In this document: positions 16,234 to 25,435 of the stretch, piece by piece
How the letters are laid out: each line of letters starts with the position of its first letter
How positions within the stretch are numbered: the first letter of the stretch is position 1
Assembly: GCF_041052385.1 (NCBI RefSeq)
Contig: NZ_CP163439.1
Span: forward strand, 868,001 to 932,000
Reading direction: 5' to 3'
Source: Streptomyces sp. R28
Lineage (GTDB): Bacteria > Actinomycetota > Actinomycetes > Streptomycetales > Streptomycetaceae
DNA: 64,000 nt
The notes under the pieces: model-generated
Told to the model about the DNA's origin: nothing
The model's input: the letters and a program-made list of their open reading frames with translations, nothing else
The model's database searches: none
Made by a program: the position numbers and the translations under genes

Positions 16234-16594
16234 GCTGAAGATCCTGGAGATGGGCGACGACGCGGCGGGCGGGCTCGGGGTGCCGGTCCAGCGCACCCGG
16301 TCGGTGATCCTGGTGCTGGCCACGGCGGCCTGCTCGGTGGCCACCGCAGCGGCCGGCCCGATCCCGTTCGTGGCCCTCATCGCGCCGCAGCTGGCCCGCC
16401 GGCTCACCCGGGCCCCCGGGCCCAACCTCCTGGCGGCCACCTGCACCGGAGCATTCCTCGTGGTCACCGCCGACTTCGCTGCCCAGCGCATCCACGAGTC
16501 GGCCCAGTTGCCGGTCGGCGTGGTGACCGCGGTCGTCGGCGGGGTGTACCTGGGGCTGCTGCTGCGCCGACAGCGGCGGGTGGGGCGGATCTGA
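16234..16594 (+). pseudogene. C-terminal remnant of a FecCD-type siderophore ABC permease
   Basis: About 119 codons match the end of an iron-siderophore importer permease (FepD/FecD, normally about 340 residues). The segments LKILEMGDDAAGGLGV, AAAGPIPFVALIAPQLARRL and IHESAQLPVGVVTAVVGGVYLGLLL are the last three membrane blocks of the family, ending in a normal stop. The match begins sharply at about 16234, where the opposite-strand hydroxylase remnant also ends. Upstream in-frame sequence is antisense to that remnant and has no start that would give a working permease. The two tails therefore meet at a deletion junction. Confidence 0.8.
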
Positions 16595-16596
16595 CG

Positions 16597-17586
16597 TCAG
16601 TGTCCGTGGCCGGGCTCGTCCCCGTGCTCGTCTGAGGGCGCGCCCGCGGGGGTGTCCATGGGGGCGTCCGTGGGGGCGGTCGCCGCTCCGGCCCGGACGG
16701 TGAACGCCGCCGTGTGCACCTCGCCTTCGTGCTTGAAGTCGAGGAACAGCCGGTACGTGCCGCTGCTCGGCGCCGTGGCCGTGAACGAGATTCCCGGGCC
16801 GGGCGCGGTCCTGCCGTCGCCGGGCTCGCCGTTGGGGTGGACATGGAGGTAGGCGAGGTCGCCGGAGCGCAGGGCGACCAGGTGGCCGTAGGCACCGAGG
16901 TAGGGCTGGAGGTTCGTCACCGGGCGGCCGCCTCGCGAGACGTTCAGCTTCAGCTCGCTCGCCTTGCCCGAGCGCAGTCCGCCGGCTATGCGGACCTCGT
17001 AGCCGTCGGTCTTCGCGGTGGAGTTCGGCGCGGGCAGCTTCTGCGGCTCGTAGGAGCCGGAGGCGGCCAGGTCGGCGCCGAGGGTGAGGTTCTCGGCGCC
17101 CTTCTTCGCCGGGGTGAAGTCGGCGAAGACGCGGTAGCCACCCGCGCTGGGCAGCTCGACGGGGATGCTCCAGGTGCCGTCGGCGGCGCGGCTGGGGTGC
17201 ACATGGCGGTAGGTGACCAGGTCGCGTGAGGCCACGATGAGGTGCAGTTCCTTCTCGTGCTCGCGCTGGTAGGCGGTGACGGCTCGGCCGCCGCTGTCGC
17301 GGATGACGAAGCGCAGGTCGGAGCGGGTCCCGGCAGTGACGGTCGGGGTCCTCAGGTCGAGGGTGTAGCCGCCCTCGGAGATCTGCAGCCCGCCGGCCGA
17401 CTCGGCCTCGTGCCCGCCGTGGCCGCCGCCTCCCTCCGGTGTCGGTGACGGCTCGCTGTGGCTGTCGTGGCGGGCGGGTGCGGGGTCCTCGACGACGGGG
17501 TCGATGCCCATGCCCACGCCGTACGCGGTGCCGAAGGTCGCGGCCAGCGCGGCGGCGAACGCGGTGATCTTCAGTCCGGCATGCAT
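16597..17586 (-). CDS. Secreted copper-associated protein with His-rich C-terminus
   Basis: This is a 329-residue exported protein divergent from the copper-chaperone gene. An N-terminal hydrophobic segment (residues about 5-25) is a signal peptide or anchor, followed by a His-rich linker (HDSHSEPSPTPEGGGGHGGHE). Two beta-sandwich-like repeats follow, each with a HVHP motif (VTYRHVHPSRA and YLHVHPNGE), and a C-terminal tail with EHGDEPGHGH. The HVHP motifs and His/Glu tails could bind copper at the cell surface. The ATG at 17586 has an AGGAG site. Position between CsoR-type boxes and copper genes supports a copper role; the exact activity is unknown. Confidence 0.82.
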   Translation of the reverse strand: MHAGLKITAFAAALAATFGTAYGVGMGIDPVVEDPAPARHDSHSEPSPTPEGGGGHGGHEAESAGGLQISEGGYTLDLRTPTVTAGTRSDLRFVIRDSGGRAVTAYQREHEKELHLIVASRDLVTYRHVHPSRAADGTWSIPVELPSAGGYRVFADFTPAKKGAENLTLGADLAASGSYEPQKLPAPNSTAKTDGYEVRIAGGLRSGKASELKLNVSRGGRPVTNLQPYLGAYGHLVALRSGDLAYLHVHPNGEPGDGRTAPGPGISFTATAPSSGTYRLFLDFKHEGEVHTAAFTVRAGAATAPTDAPMDTPAGAPSDEHGDEPGHGH

Positions 17587-17650
17587 GGCGGTCTCCTGTG
17601 GGTCAGGTCCTTCGAAAGGAACGCGGTATGAGCTCTCAATGCAGCTCACC

Positions 17651-17667
17651 ATACCCCCAGGGGGTAC
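17651..17667. promoter_or_regulatory. CsoR-type copper operator 1
   Basis: The sequence TACCCCCAGGGGGTA (within 17652-17666) is a perfect GC-centred inverted repeat of the kind bound by the Cu(I) sensor CsoR in actinobacteria. It lies 65 bases upstream of the secreted-protein gene start. A CsoR gene is not in this window, so the regulator would act from elsewhere. Confidence 0.8.
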
Positions 17668-17698
17668 GCAGTCAATCCCATTTCGACACTTGCGTTCG

Positions 17699-17717
17699 GT
17701 ACCCCCTAGGGGTATAC
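17699..17717. promoter_or_regulatory. CsoR-type copper operator 2
   Basis: GTACCCCCTAGGGGTATAC is a second copper box, about 70 bases upstream of copZ, with CCCCTAGGGG at its centre. A weaker third copy (ATACCCCC, then CCGTAT) lies at about 17732-17748. The two strong boxes face the two divergent copper transcripts, one each. Confidence 0.8.
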
Positions 17718-17784
17718 AGGACTCGGCAAGCATACCCCCGCCCCGTATCTGGGTCGGCACGCAACCGCACACCCGGGAGGACCC

Positions 17785-18000
17785 GTGTCCACGACCACCT
17801 ACGCCGTCTCCGGCATGAGCTGCGCGCACTGCAAGGCCACGCTCACCAAGGTCATCGGCGAGCTCGACGGCGTCACCGAGGTCCGTGTCGATCTCGCGAG
17901 CGGCCAGGTCACCGTCACCAGCGCCGCCGAGCCCGACGACGCCCTGATCGCCGAGGTCGTCGACGAGGCCGGCTACGAGCTGACCGGCCGCGCGGGCTGA
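17785..18000 (+). CDS. copZ: Copper chaperone CopZ-like, heavy-metal-associated domain
   Basis: This is a single 71-residue HMA domain. The metal site GMSCAHC is near residues 10-16, and the ferredoxin-like betaalphabetabetaalphabeta fold length is normal. It carries Cu(I) in the cytoplasm to the CopA pump encoded 48 bases downstream. The start is a GTG (17785) preceded by GGGAGGACCC. It lies downstream of a CsoR-type box and is probably induced by copper. Confidence 0.93.
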   Translation: MSTTTYAVSGMSCAHCKATLTKVIGELDGVTEVRVDLASGQVTVTSAAEPDDALIAEVVDEAGYELTGRAG

Positions 18001-18048
18001 CCGGCCCCCGCCCCGGGCTCCGGGCCCCACCCCGCACCAGGAGCAGCG

Positions 18049-20295
18049 ATGACCACCACCGCGTCCCAGCCCAGCACCGAGGTAGAACTCGCCATCGGCG
18101 GGATGACCTGCGCCTCGTGCGCGGCGCGCATCGAGAAGAAGCTGAACCGCATGGACGGGGTGACCGCCACCGTCAACTACGCCACCGAGAAGGCGAAGGT
18201 CAGCTACGGCGGCGGGGTCTCCGTCCAGGACCTGATCACCACTGTCGAGGCGACCGGGTACACGGCCGAGGAGCCCGCGCGGGACGCGCCCGAGAGCCGG
18301 GACGAGGACGACGGACTACGGCCGCTGCGGCAGCGGTTGGTCACCGCCGTGACGCTGGCCGTCCCCGTCGTCGCGATGGCCATGATCCCGGCCCTGCAGT
18401 TCGAGTACTGGCAGTGGCTGTCGCTCACCCTGGCGGCGCCTGTCGTGACGTATGCCGCATGGCCCTTCCACCGGGCGGCGTTCACCAATCTGCGGCACGG
18501 CGCGGCCACGATGGACACGCTGATCTCGGTCGGTACGTCGGCCGCGTTCCTGTGGTCGCTGTGGGCTCTGTTCCTCGGCACCGCGGGCGAGCCGGGCATG
18601 ACGCACCCCTTCGAGCTGACGATCTCGCGCAGTGACGGCGCCGGGAACATCTATCTGGAGGCGGCCGCCGGAGTCACCGCGTTCATCCTGGCCGGCCGCT
18701 ACTTCGAGGCCCGTTCCAAGCGCAAGGCCGGCGCGGCCCTGAAGGCCCTGCTGGAGCTGGGCGCCAAGGACGTCACCGTCCTGCGCGCGAACGGCACCGA
18801 ACAGTCCCTCCCCGTCGCGGAGTTGAAGGTCGGCGACCGCTTCCTGGTCCGTCCCGGCGAGAAGATCGCCACCGACGGGACGGTCGTCGAGGGCTCCTCC
18901 GCGGTGGACGCGTCGATGCTCACCGGCGAGTCCGTGCCGGTCGAGGTGGTCCCGGGCGACCCCGTCACCGGTGCCACGATCAACGCGGGCGGCCGCCTCG
19001 TCGTCGAGGCCACCCGCGTGGGCGCCGACACCCAACTCGCCCGGATGGCCCGGCTGGTGGAGGACGCGCAGAACGGGAAGGCCGCGGCACAGCGGCTCGC
19101 GGACCGGATCTCCGCCGTCTTCGTGCCGATCGTGATCGCCCTCGCGCTGGGCACCCTCGGGTTCTGGCTCGGCAACGGCGTGGGGATGGCCGCCGCCTTC
19201 ACCGCCGCGGTCGCCGTACTGATCATCGCCTGCCCGTGCGCCCTGGGCCTGGCCACCCCGACCGCACTGATGGTCGGCACCGGGCGGGGCGCCCAGCTCG
19301 GCATCCTGATCAAGGGCCCGGAGGTGCTGGAGTCCACGCGCGAGGTCGACACGATCGTCCTCGACAAGACGGGCACCGTGACCACCGGCCGGATGACCCT
19401 GCTGACCGTGCACACCACCGACCACACCGACGAGGCCGAAGTCCTGCGGCTCGCGGGTGCGTTGGAGCACTCCTCCGAGCATCCGATAGCGCGCGCCGTG
19501 GCCGACGGGGCGCTTCAGAAGCTGGGTTCGCTGCCCGCGCCCGAGGACTTCGCGAACGTGCCGGGCCTGGGGGTGCAGGGCGTCGTCGAGGGCCATGCGG
19601 TGCTGGTGGGCCGCGAGCGGTTGCTGGAAGAGTGGGCGATGGAACTGCCGGAGGACCTGCGGCGGGCCAAGTCCGAGGCCGAGGCGTGCGGTCGTACCGC
19701 CGTCACGGTCGCCTGGGACGGCGAGGCGCGGGCGGTCCTGGAGGTGGCCGACGCGGTGAAGGAGACCAGCCCGGAGGCGATCCGGCGACTGCGTGCCCTC
19801 GGTCTCACCCCGATCCTGCTGACCGGCGACAACCGGGCCGTCGCGCACTCCGTCGCCCGCGAGGTCGGTATCGCACCCGAGGACGTCATCGCCGAGGTGC
19901 TGCCGCAGGACAAGGCCGAGGTCGTCAAGCGGCTCCAGGGCGAGGGCCGTTCGGTCGCCATGGTCGGCGACGGCGTCAACGACGCGGCCGCCCTGGCCCA
20001 GGCCGACCTCGGCCTGGCGATGGGCACCGGCACGGACGCCGCGATCGAGGCCGGCGACCTGACCCTGGTGCGCGGCGATCTGCGCGCCGCCGCCGACGCC
20101 ATCCGGCTCTCCCGCCGGACGCTCGGCACCATACGGTCGAACCTGTTCTGGGCCTTCGCCTACAACGTCGCCGCGCTGCCGCTCGCCGCGGCCGGACTGC
20201 TCAACCCGATGATCGCCGGCGCGGCCATGGCCTTCTCCTCGGTCTTCGTCGTCGGCAACTCCCTGCGGCTGCGCTCGTTCCGGGCCGCCGACTGA
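18049..20295 (+). CDS. copA: Copper-translocating P1B-type ATPase CopA
   Basis: This 748-residue inner-membrane pump exports Cu(I) with ATP. One N-terminal HMA domain ([10 protein letters not shown], near residue 18) is followed by two leading membrane helices, the actuator TGES loop (LTGESVPVE) and the transmembrane CPC motif ([12 protein letters not shown]). The phosphorylation site is DKTGTVTTG, with the HP motif SSEHPIA, the nucleotide/hinge region [10 protein letters not shown] and the C-terminal helix pair. All catalytic residues are intact. An AGGAG site precedes the ATG at 18049. It forms an operon with copZ and ends in a strong hairpin terminator. Confidence 0.96.
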   Translation: MTTTASQPSTEVELAIGGMTCASCAARIEKKLNRMDGVTATVNYATEKAKVSYGGGVSVQDLITTVEATGYTAEEPARDAPESRDEDDGLRPLRQRLVTAVTLAVPVVAMAMIPALQFEYWQWLSLTLAAPVVTYAAWPFHRAAFTNLRHGAATMDTLISVGTSAAFLWSLWALFLGTAGEPGMTHPFELTISRSDGAGNIYLEAAAGVTAFILAGRYFEARSKRKAGAALKALLELGAKDVTVLRANGTEQSLPVAELKVGDRFLVRPGEKIATDGTVVEGSSAVDASMLTGESVPVEVVPGDPVTGATINAGGRLVVEATRVGADTQLARMARLVEDAQNGKAAAQRLADRISAVFVPIVIALALGTLGFWLGNGVGMAAAFTAAVAVLIIACPCALGLATPTALMVGTGRGAQLGILIKGPEVLESTREVDTIVLDKTGTVTTGRMTLLTVHTTDHTDEAEVLRLAGALEHSSEHPIARAVADGALQKLGSLPAPEDFANVPGLGVQGVVEGHAVLVGRERLLEEWAMELPEDLRRAKSEAEACGRTAVTVAWDGEARAVLEVADAVKETSPEAIRRLRALGLTPILLTGDNRAVAHSVAREVGIAPEDVIAEVLPQDKAEVVKRLQGEGRSVAMVGDGVNDAAALAQADLGLAMGTGTDAAIEAGDLTLVRGDLRAAADAIRLSRRTLGTIRSNLFWAFAYNVAALPLAAAGLLNPMIAGAAMAFSSVFVVGNSLRLRSFRAAD

Positions 20296-20314
20296 CACCC
20301 CGGCCAAGCCGGAA

Positions 20315-20339
20315 GGGGCGCCGCGACCTGCGGCCCCCC
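20315..20339. terminator. Hairpin terminator between copA and the phospholipase gene
   Basis: A ten-pair stem (GGGGCGCCGC with GCGGCCCCCC, one mismatch) and a GACCT loop lie 19 bases after the copA stop. The sequence after the stem is T-rich for Streptomyces (CTCTTGTCTTTG). It lies between two convergent genes and may end transcription from both sides. Confidence 0.75.
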
Positions 20340-20371
20340 CTCTTGTCTTTGACGGCACATCGGGCGAACTG

Positions 20372-20824
20372 TCAGCCGAAGGCCTTCACGGCCTGGTAGT
20401 AGGTCCAAGCCGTGCTGTTGCAGGCGGACTTGGTCGCACCGCTGTAGCCCGTGCACACACGCTTGAGGTCCTCGTAGAGGGCGCTGTCGAGGCGTGACTT
20501 GTTGGCGCTGAAGGTGCCCTGCGCCTTGTAGTTGCGGTACCCGAAGTCGTGCCGGGCGCAGGACGTGGAGAACGGGAAGCCGAACGGGTTGTCCGGCGAG
20601 GAGGAGCAGTAGTCGGTGGACCAGTCGAAGCCGTAGGCGGACCAAGCGGACTGGTTGGACCGGGCGGCCACCCAGGCGTTGTAGCTGGACGCGCTGGTCT
20701 GCGTCCAACTGGCCAGGACCTGGGGCTTGTCGGCGGGCGCGGCGTCGGCGGCCGAGGCGGTGGCGACAACGGCCATGAGGGAGAGGGCTGAGGCGGCATA
20801 ACCGGTGGCGAGTGTGCGGCGCAT
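20372..20824 (-). CDS. Secreted prokaryotic phospholipase A2
   Basis: This 150-residue exported enzyme hydrolyses the sn-2 ester of phospholipids, using Ca2+. A signal peptide ends near ADAA-PADKPQV (about residue 29), and the mature part of about 120 residues closely matches the known Streptomyces violaceoruber enzyme in length and sequence. The catalytic His-Asp pair is H92-D93 (CARHDFGYRNY). C73/C89 and C124/C135 can make the two disulfides, and FDWSTDYC holds a Ca2+-site Asp. The ATG at 20824 has GGAGG seven bases upstream, which rules out the longer start. It is transcribed alone, convergent with copA. Confidence 0.95.
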   Translation of the reverse strand: MRRTLATGYAASALSLMAVVATASAADAAPADKPQVLASWTQTSASSYNAWVAARSNQSAWSAYGFDWSTDYCSSSPDNPFGFPFSTSCARHDFGYRNYKAQGTFSANKSRLDSALYEDLKRVCTGYSGATKSACNSTAWTYYQAVKAFG

Positions 20825-20929
20825 TCCACACCTCCATGAGGCTGCGACCCGCCCGTCGGATCGCAGGTTCATGTCAAGATGATTCACGCCCGCACCACGC
20901 CTTCACACCAGATGTGCCCCAATACGCCC

Positions 20930-21529
20930 TTAACTCTTGGACATGCCGGTCCGTCGGACATGAACGGCAGTGAGCGCCAGGGCCAACGGCCCCGGAGCCA
21001 GGAAGGCGAGCGGCAGCATCATCCACGCGCACAGGGCGGCCGTGACGACGGCGAGCAGCACCAGGCCGCTTCCGCCCGCATCCTGTACGGCGTCCCGCGC
21101 CGCCTCGCGTACGGCGCCAGGCCAGTCGGTCAGCGACTCGGCACGCGCGCAGGCCCTGAGGCCGACCACCGTGGCGGCCGCGCCGATCGCCCCGGCGACC
21201 ACCGCGAACAGCGGCGCCCCCGGCAGCCCCGCCCCGGCCAGCGCCAGGTCGGCGGCGCACAGCAGCGCTCCGGCCAGGGCTATGGCACCTGCCGCGAGGT
21301 CGCCGACCCGAAGCCGCCGCCGAAGTACCGCGAAGTACCGCCCGGCAGTGGCCGGTTGCCCCTCCCCAGCGCCCCGCAGCACCGCGCACGCACTCGACAG
21401 CGCGGCCGGGACCGTCACGACGGGCAGGCTCGCCACGGCCGTGGCGAGGCCGACGCTCAGCACGTCGGCGAACAGGGTCATCCGCGGCCCGAAGACCTCG
21501 CCCGGCTCACGTGTTCCCATGGCGCTCAC
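20930..21529 (-). CDS. YesL-like DUF624 membrane protein
   Basis: This 199-residue protein has about five hydrophobic helices (near residues 22-50, 75-100, 103-125, 145-190) and a DUF624-type N-terminus (GTREPGEVFGPRMTLFADVLSVG). In Bacillus, YesL sits with a rhamnogalacturonan uptake system, and DUF624 proteins commonly lie at the end of sugar ABC operons, as here. Start chosen as the GTG at 21529, which overlaps the permease stop (GTGA); an ATG at 21520 is possible. The molecular role is unknown; an auxiliary membrane partner of the importer is likely. Confidence 0.8.
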   Translation of the reverse strand: MSAMGTREPGEVFGPRMTLFADVLSVGLATAVASLPVVTVPAALSSACAVLRGAGEGQPATAGRYFAVLRRRLRVGDLAAGAIALAGALLCAADLALAGAGLPGAPLFAVVAGAIGAAATVVGLRACARAESLTDWPGAVREAARDAVQDAGGSGLVLLAVVTAALCAWMMLPLAFLAPGPLALALTAVHVRRTGMSKS

Positions 21530-22392
21530 CCCTTGAGTCCGGAGCTGGCCATGCCCTCCACCAGCAGGCGCTGGAAGGCGAGGAAGAACAGCACGATCGG
21601 CAGCAGCGCGATCACGGACATCGCGAACATCGGGCCGAACGCCGACGTGCTGGACGCGTCCACGAACGACCGCAGCGCGAGGGTGAGGGTGAACTTGTCC
21701 GGGTCGAAGAGGTAGATGAGCTGGGTGAAGAAGTCGTTCCAGGTCCAGATGAAGGTGAAGATCGCCGTGGTGATCAGCGCGGGCCGGGTGAGGGGAAGGA
21801 CGACCTTGAAGAAGCTGCGGAACGGGCCGCAGCCGTCGATACGGGCCGCCTCCTCCAGCTCGCGCGGCAGGCCGCGCATGAACTGCACGATGAGGAAGAC
21901 GAAGAACGCCTCGGTGGCGAGGAACTTCGGCAGGATCAGCGGCCAGTAGGTGTTCACCAGGCCGAGCTGGTTGAAGATGATGTACTGCGGGATCAGCACC
22001 GCGTGGTGCGGCAGCATGATCGTCGCGATCATGAACGCGAACAGCGGTCCGCGGAACCGGAATCGCAGGCGCGCGAAGGCGTAGGCGGCGAGCGAGCAGC
22101 TGATGACGTTGCCGAGCACCGCGCCGCCCGCGATCAGCAGCGAGTTGGACAGCAGCCGCCAGATGGAAACGTCGTTGACGCCGTCCAGGGCGGTGGAGTA
22201 GTTCGACCACTCCAGGTGGCTGGGCAGCAGATCGAGGCTCGCGATGACCTCGTCGGCGGGCTTGAGCGAGGTCGCGAGCAGCCACGCCAGCGGGTAGAGC
22301 ATGACCAGCAGTGCGGCCAGACAGCCGAGGTGCAGGGCGATCCGGCCCCAGGCAACGGGCTTGCGGACAGCGGGAGTTGTGGTGGTGGTCAT
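21526..22392 (-). CDS. Carbohydrate ABC transporter permease, MalG type
   Basis: This is a 288-residue inner-membrane permease with six predicted helices. The EAA loop that contacts the ATPase reads EEAARIDGCGPFRSFFKVVLPL, the family signature. It pairs with the MalF-type permease encoded just upstream (ATGA overlap at both ends). As in most Streptomyces sugar operons no ATPase gene is present, so a shared MsiK-type ATPase would serve. The substrate is unknown, but the neighbouring oxidoreductase and DUF6807 genes point to an unusual sugar or sugar acid. Confidence 0.92.
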   Translation of the reverse strand: MTTTTTPAVRKPVAWGRIALHLGCLAALLVMLYPLAWLLATSLKPADEVIASLDLLPSHLEWSNYSTALDGVNDVSIWRLLSNSLLIAGGAVLGNVISCSLAAYAFARLRFRFRGPLFAFMIATIMLPHHAVLIPQYIIFNQLGLVNTYWPLILPKFLATEAFFVFLIVQFMRGLPRELEEAARIDGCGPFRSFFKVVLPLTRPALITTAIFTFIWTWNDFFTQLIYLFDPDKFTLTLALRSFVDASSTSAFGPMFAMSVIALLPIVLFFLAFQRLLVEGMASSGLKG

Positions 22393-23333
22393 CGCTCCCC
22401 CTCGGAGGCGTAGAAGACCCAGGAGCGCGAGGTGCGGAACAGCACCGCCGTGACGGCGCCGATCACGATCAGCAGGACCCAGGCCATGGCGGAGGCGTAG
22501 CCCATGTGGGAGGCGACGAAGCCGCGGTCGTAGAGGTAGAGGGTGTAGACGAGGGTCGAGTCGGCGGGGCCGCCCTTGCCGGCGCCGATCGCGAAGGCGG
22601 GCGTGAAGACCTGGAAAGCCTGGATGGTCTGGAGTACGAGGTTGAAGAACAGGACCGGGGACAGCATCGGCACCGTGACGGACAGGAACTGCCGCCATTT
22701 CCCGGCCCCGTCGACGGCCGCAGCCTCGTACAGCTCGCCGGGGATCTGCTGGAGGCCGGCCAGGAAGATGACCATCGGCGCCCCGAACTGCCACACCGTC
22801 AGCAGGGCCACGGCGAGCAGCGCCCAGCCGGGCTTGTTGACCCAGCCACCGGTGCCGAGCAGGTTGTCCACCGTGCCGCCGTCGTTGAAGACCGCGCGCC
22901 AGACGAGGGCGATGGACATGGAAGCGCCCAGCAGGGACGGGGCGTAGAACGCCGACCGGTAGAAGCCCTTGCCCCGCTTCATGGACTTCAGGGCGAGCGC
23001 GACGGCGAGGGCGAGGACGAGTTGCAGGGGCACGGCGATGACGACGTACGTCAGCGTGGTCAGTACCGACCGCCAGTAGCGCGGGTCCTCGGTGAACATC
23101 TGGACGTAGTTGCGCAGGCCCACCCAGCGCGGCGGGTTGAACAGGTCGTAGTCGGTGAAGGACAGGTACAGCGACACGGCCATCGGCAGCAGCGTCAGGA
23201 CGATCGCGCCGAGCACCCACGGGGACAGGAACACCCAGGCGGGGCCCTGGCTTTCGCGCTTGGAGCGACGCTTGGGAGCGGTGGCCGCCCCCGGTTTCCT
23301 GGCGGCGGGCGCGGTGATGTCGGTGGTGGTCAT
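22389..23333 (-). CDS. Carbohydrate ABC transporter permease, MalF type
   Basis: This is a 314-residue partner permease. A basic N-terminus (KRRSKRESQ) precedes the first helix (WVFLSPWVLGAIVLTLLPMA). Six helices follow, and the EAA loop is YEAAAVDGAGKWRQFLSVTVPML. Both ends overlap neighbours by ATGA, so it is translationally coupled to the binding-protein gene before it and the MalG-type gene after it. The gene is intact, but the binding-protein gene upstream has a frameshift, which would reduce coupling and import. Confidence 0.92.
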   Translation of the reverse strand: MTTTDITAPAARKPGAATAPKRRSKRESQGPAWVFLSPWVLGAIVLTLLPMAVSLYLSFTDYDLFNPPRWVGLRNYVQMFTEDPRYWRSVLTTLTYVVIAVPLQLVLALAVALALKSMKRGKGFYRSAFYAPSLLGASMSIALVWRAVFNDGGTVDNLLGTGGWVNKPGWALLAVALLTVWQFGAPMVIFLAGLQQIPGELYEAAAVDGAGKWRQFLSVTVPMLSPVLFFNLVLQTIQAFQVFTPAFAIGAGKGGPADSTLVYTLYLYDRGFVASHMGYASAMAWVLLIVIGAVTAVLFRTSRSWVFYASEGER

Positions 23334-24612
23334 GACCTCAGCTCCGCCTTCGCCTCGGTGACGTAGTTCTCGGCCGCCTCGCGCGGCGACATGCGCTCGT
23401 AGGACACCTGGTCGTAGTCGCGCTGGAAGGTGGCCTGCAGGGCGTTGTCCCCCGAGGGCGGGGCCTGCGGCGGATCCTTGAGCGAGCCCTCCAGGGAGGC
23501 CTGGTAGTCGGCGATCGTCTTGTCGAAGTCCTTGAGCTGCGGCTCGATCGCCTCGCGGACGGACTCGTTGACGGGGATGCCACGGGTGGCGCCGAGGATC
23601 TTCGCCGCCTGCTCGTCGTTGATGAGGAAGTCGACGAGCTGAGCGGCCTCCTTCGGGTGGCCAGTATTGGCCCCGACGCCCAGGAACATCGACGGCTTGA
23701 AGTACTGGCCGGGGGTGCCGTCCTCCCCGGACGGCATCGGCGCGAGCGCGACGCCGCCGGGTATGAGGGCGAGGAAACCGCTGGCCGGAGCATCCCAGTT
23801 GGCGTCCGCCGTGGCCTCGCCGCGCCCGAGCGGGGTGTTCTCCACGGAGCCGTCGAGCTGGGTGGTCTGCTCGGCGGGCGAGACGACGCCCGCGCGCCGG
23901 AGTTCGTCGGTGAAGGTCCACCAGCGGGTCAGGTCGTCGGCGGTGAAGCCGAGCCCGCCGTCCTCGGTGTAGAGGGACTTGCCCTGGCCGCGCAGCCAGA
24001 CCTCGAAGCTGTCCTCGCTCTGTCCGGGGTCGGTGGCGCCGGGCTTGCCGGTCTTCTGCGCCAGGGCGCGCATGGCGTCGGCCCACTCGCTCCAGGTCCA
24101 GCTCCGGCCCGGGAGCGGCACGCCGGACGCCTTCCACGCCTTGACGTCGTAGGCGACGGTCTCGGTGGCGCGGCCCTGGGGGATCGCGTACTGCGTGTCG
24201 TCCAGCCGTCCGGTGGCGAGCAGGCCCGCGTCGATCTCACCGGTGCGCAGGACGGCCTTCTGCTCGGCGAGGTCGAGCAGACGCCGCCCGAGGCGTACTG
24301 GTCGATCTGCCGGTAGTCGAGCTGCATCACGTCGGGGGCGTCGCCGCCGGCGGCCTGCGTGGCGAGCTTCTGCTTGTAGGCCTCGTAGGCCGAGAAGGAC
24401 GTCTGCACCTGGATGTTCGGGTGCTGTTTCTCGAACAGGGCGACGGCCCGTTCGGTGCGTTCCGCGCGGTCGGGGTTGCCCCACCACGTGTAGCGCAGCA
24501 CGACCTTGCCGCCGCCGACCGAGTCCCCGGATCCTCCGCAGCCGGCCAGCATCGTGCAGAGCACGAGTGCGGCGGCCGACGCGCAGAACCCCTTTGTCCT
24601 GTGTCCGGGCAT
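23330..24612 (-). pseudogene. Extracellular sugar-binding lipoprotein with a frameshift
   Basis: This is the solute-binding component of the importer. The first 110 residues are read from the ATG at 24612: a signal peptide with lipobox LAGC (C25), then VLRYTWWGNPDRAERTERAV. After YASGG the frame shifts. The protein continues in another frame at about 24283 with LLDLAEQKAVLRTGEIDAGL and runs intact to the normal C-terminus and stop. One base is missing in the GC-rich stretch at 24281-24289; restoring it gives a 427-residue protein, the usual family length. Everything else (AYDVKAWKASGVPLPGRSWTW) is conserved. This is either a real recent inactivation or a sequencing error in a GC run. Confidence 0.85.
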
Positions 24613-24673
24613 GCCGAGGTCACCTCTTCTCTCCTCGGACTTTCTGTTGGCCCCCCTCGGCCCCCCCGGCCTG

Positions 24674-25435
24674 CTATTCGCTGCCGTACGGCAGCCTCGT
24701 CCCCGGCAGGTTGTACTCGTCGCGGCGGCCGCACATGCCGAAGCCGCCGAGCCTGGTGGGCGCGGTCTCGTACGAGGTCGCGTCGGCGAGATACGCCGGC
24801 TCACCCGCCTCCAGCGCGTCGAGCTGGGCGCCCGTACGCTCGGCGGTGGCCAGCGCACCCGCCCGCCACAACTCCCGCCAGTTCGGGACCTTGGCACGCA
24901 CCAGGCGGGCGGCGGCTCGCTGGAACTCGGCGTACGGGCCGCCGTCACCGGCGACGAGGGCCTCGCGCAGGGCGAGATAGCCCGCTACGGCGAGGTCTCT
25001 GCGCCGGCGCGCGGCGGCCGCCGTGTCCGCTCCCGTGCCGGGCGGGATCGCCGCGGCGGACGCGTACTTCTCCGGGTCGGCGAGCACCTCGGGCGGGAAG
25101 GTGAAGACGGCGTCCCCGGCCTCGGGCAGGCCGCTGTTCTGCATCAGCACGGTGATGCGCAGATCGCCGCCCTGGACCATACGGTGCACGGTCCCGGGCG
25201 TGAACCAGGCGACCGAGCCCGGCTCCAGGGGGATGTCCCGGTAGCCGTCGGGGCTCAGCGTCTGCACGGCACCCCGGCCGCCGGTGACGACGTACGCCTC
25301 CGTGCACACCAGGTGCAGATGCGGGCTGCCACCGCACACGCCGTCGGCGGCCTCCCAGTCGTAGGCGCTGAGATGGGACAGGCCGACGGCGCCGGGCAGC
25401 GGGTGGGGCAGGGCGGGCTTGGCCTCGTTCACCAC
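24674..25435 (-). CDS. Cupin-domain protein
   Basis: This 253-residue protein has an N-terminal cupin barrel (GGSPHLHLVCTEAYVVTGG, then WFTPGTVHRMVQGGDLRI), keeping the His/Glu-like metal positions of the first motif. A helical C-terminal half follows (NWRELWRAGALATAERTGAQLDAL). It resembles cupins linked to sugar catabolic operons. GTG at 25435 or 25432 may be the start; the latter overlaps the DUF6807 gene stop in the GTGA manner. It is encoded between the DUF6807 and binding-protein genes. It could be an isomerase or a sensor of sugar; no activity is established. Confidence 0.78.
   Translation of the reverse strand: MVNEAKPALPHPLPGAVGLSHLSAYDWEAADGVCGGSPHLHLVCTEAYVVTGGRGAVQTLSPDGYRDIPLEPGSVAWFTPGTVHRMVQGGDLRITVLMQNSGLPEAGDAVFTFPPEVLADPEKYASAAAIPPGTGADTAAAARRRRDLAVAGYLALREALVAGDGGPYAEFQRAAARLVRAKVPNWRELWRAGALATAERTGAQLDALEAGEPAYLADATSYETAPTRLGGFGMCGRRDEYNLPGTRLPYGSE

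Noticed and set aside
18316..20358. A minus-strand open frame of about 680 codons across copA
   Set aside because: It mirrors copA codon positions in complementary frame and has no family resemblance; copA itself has all motifs.
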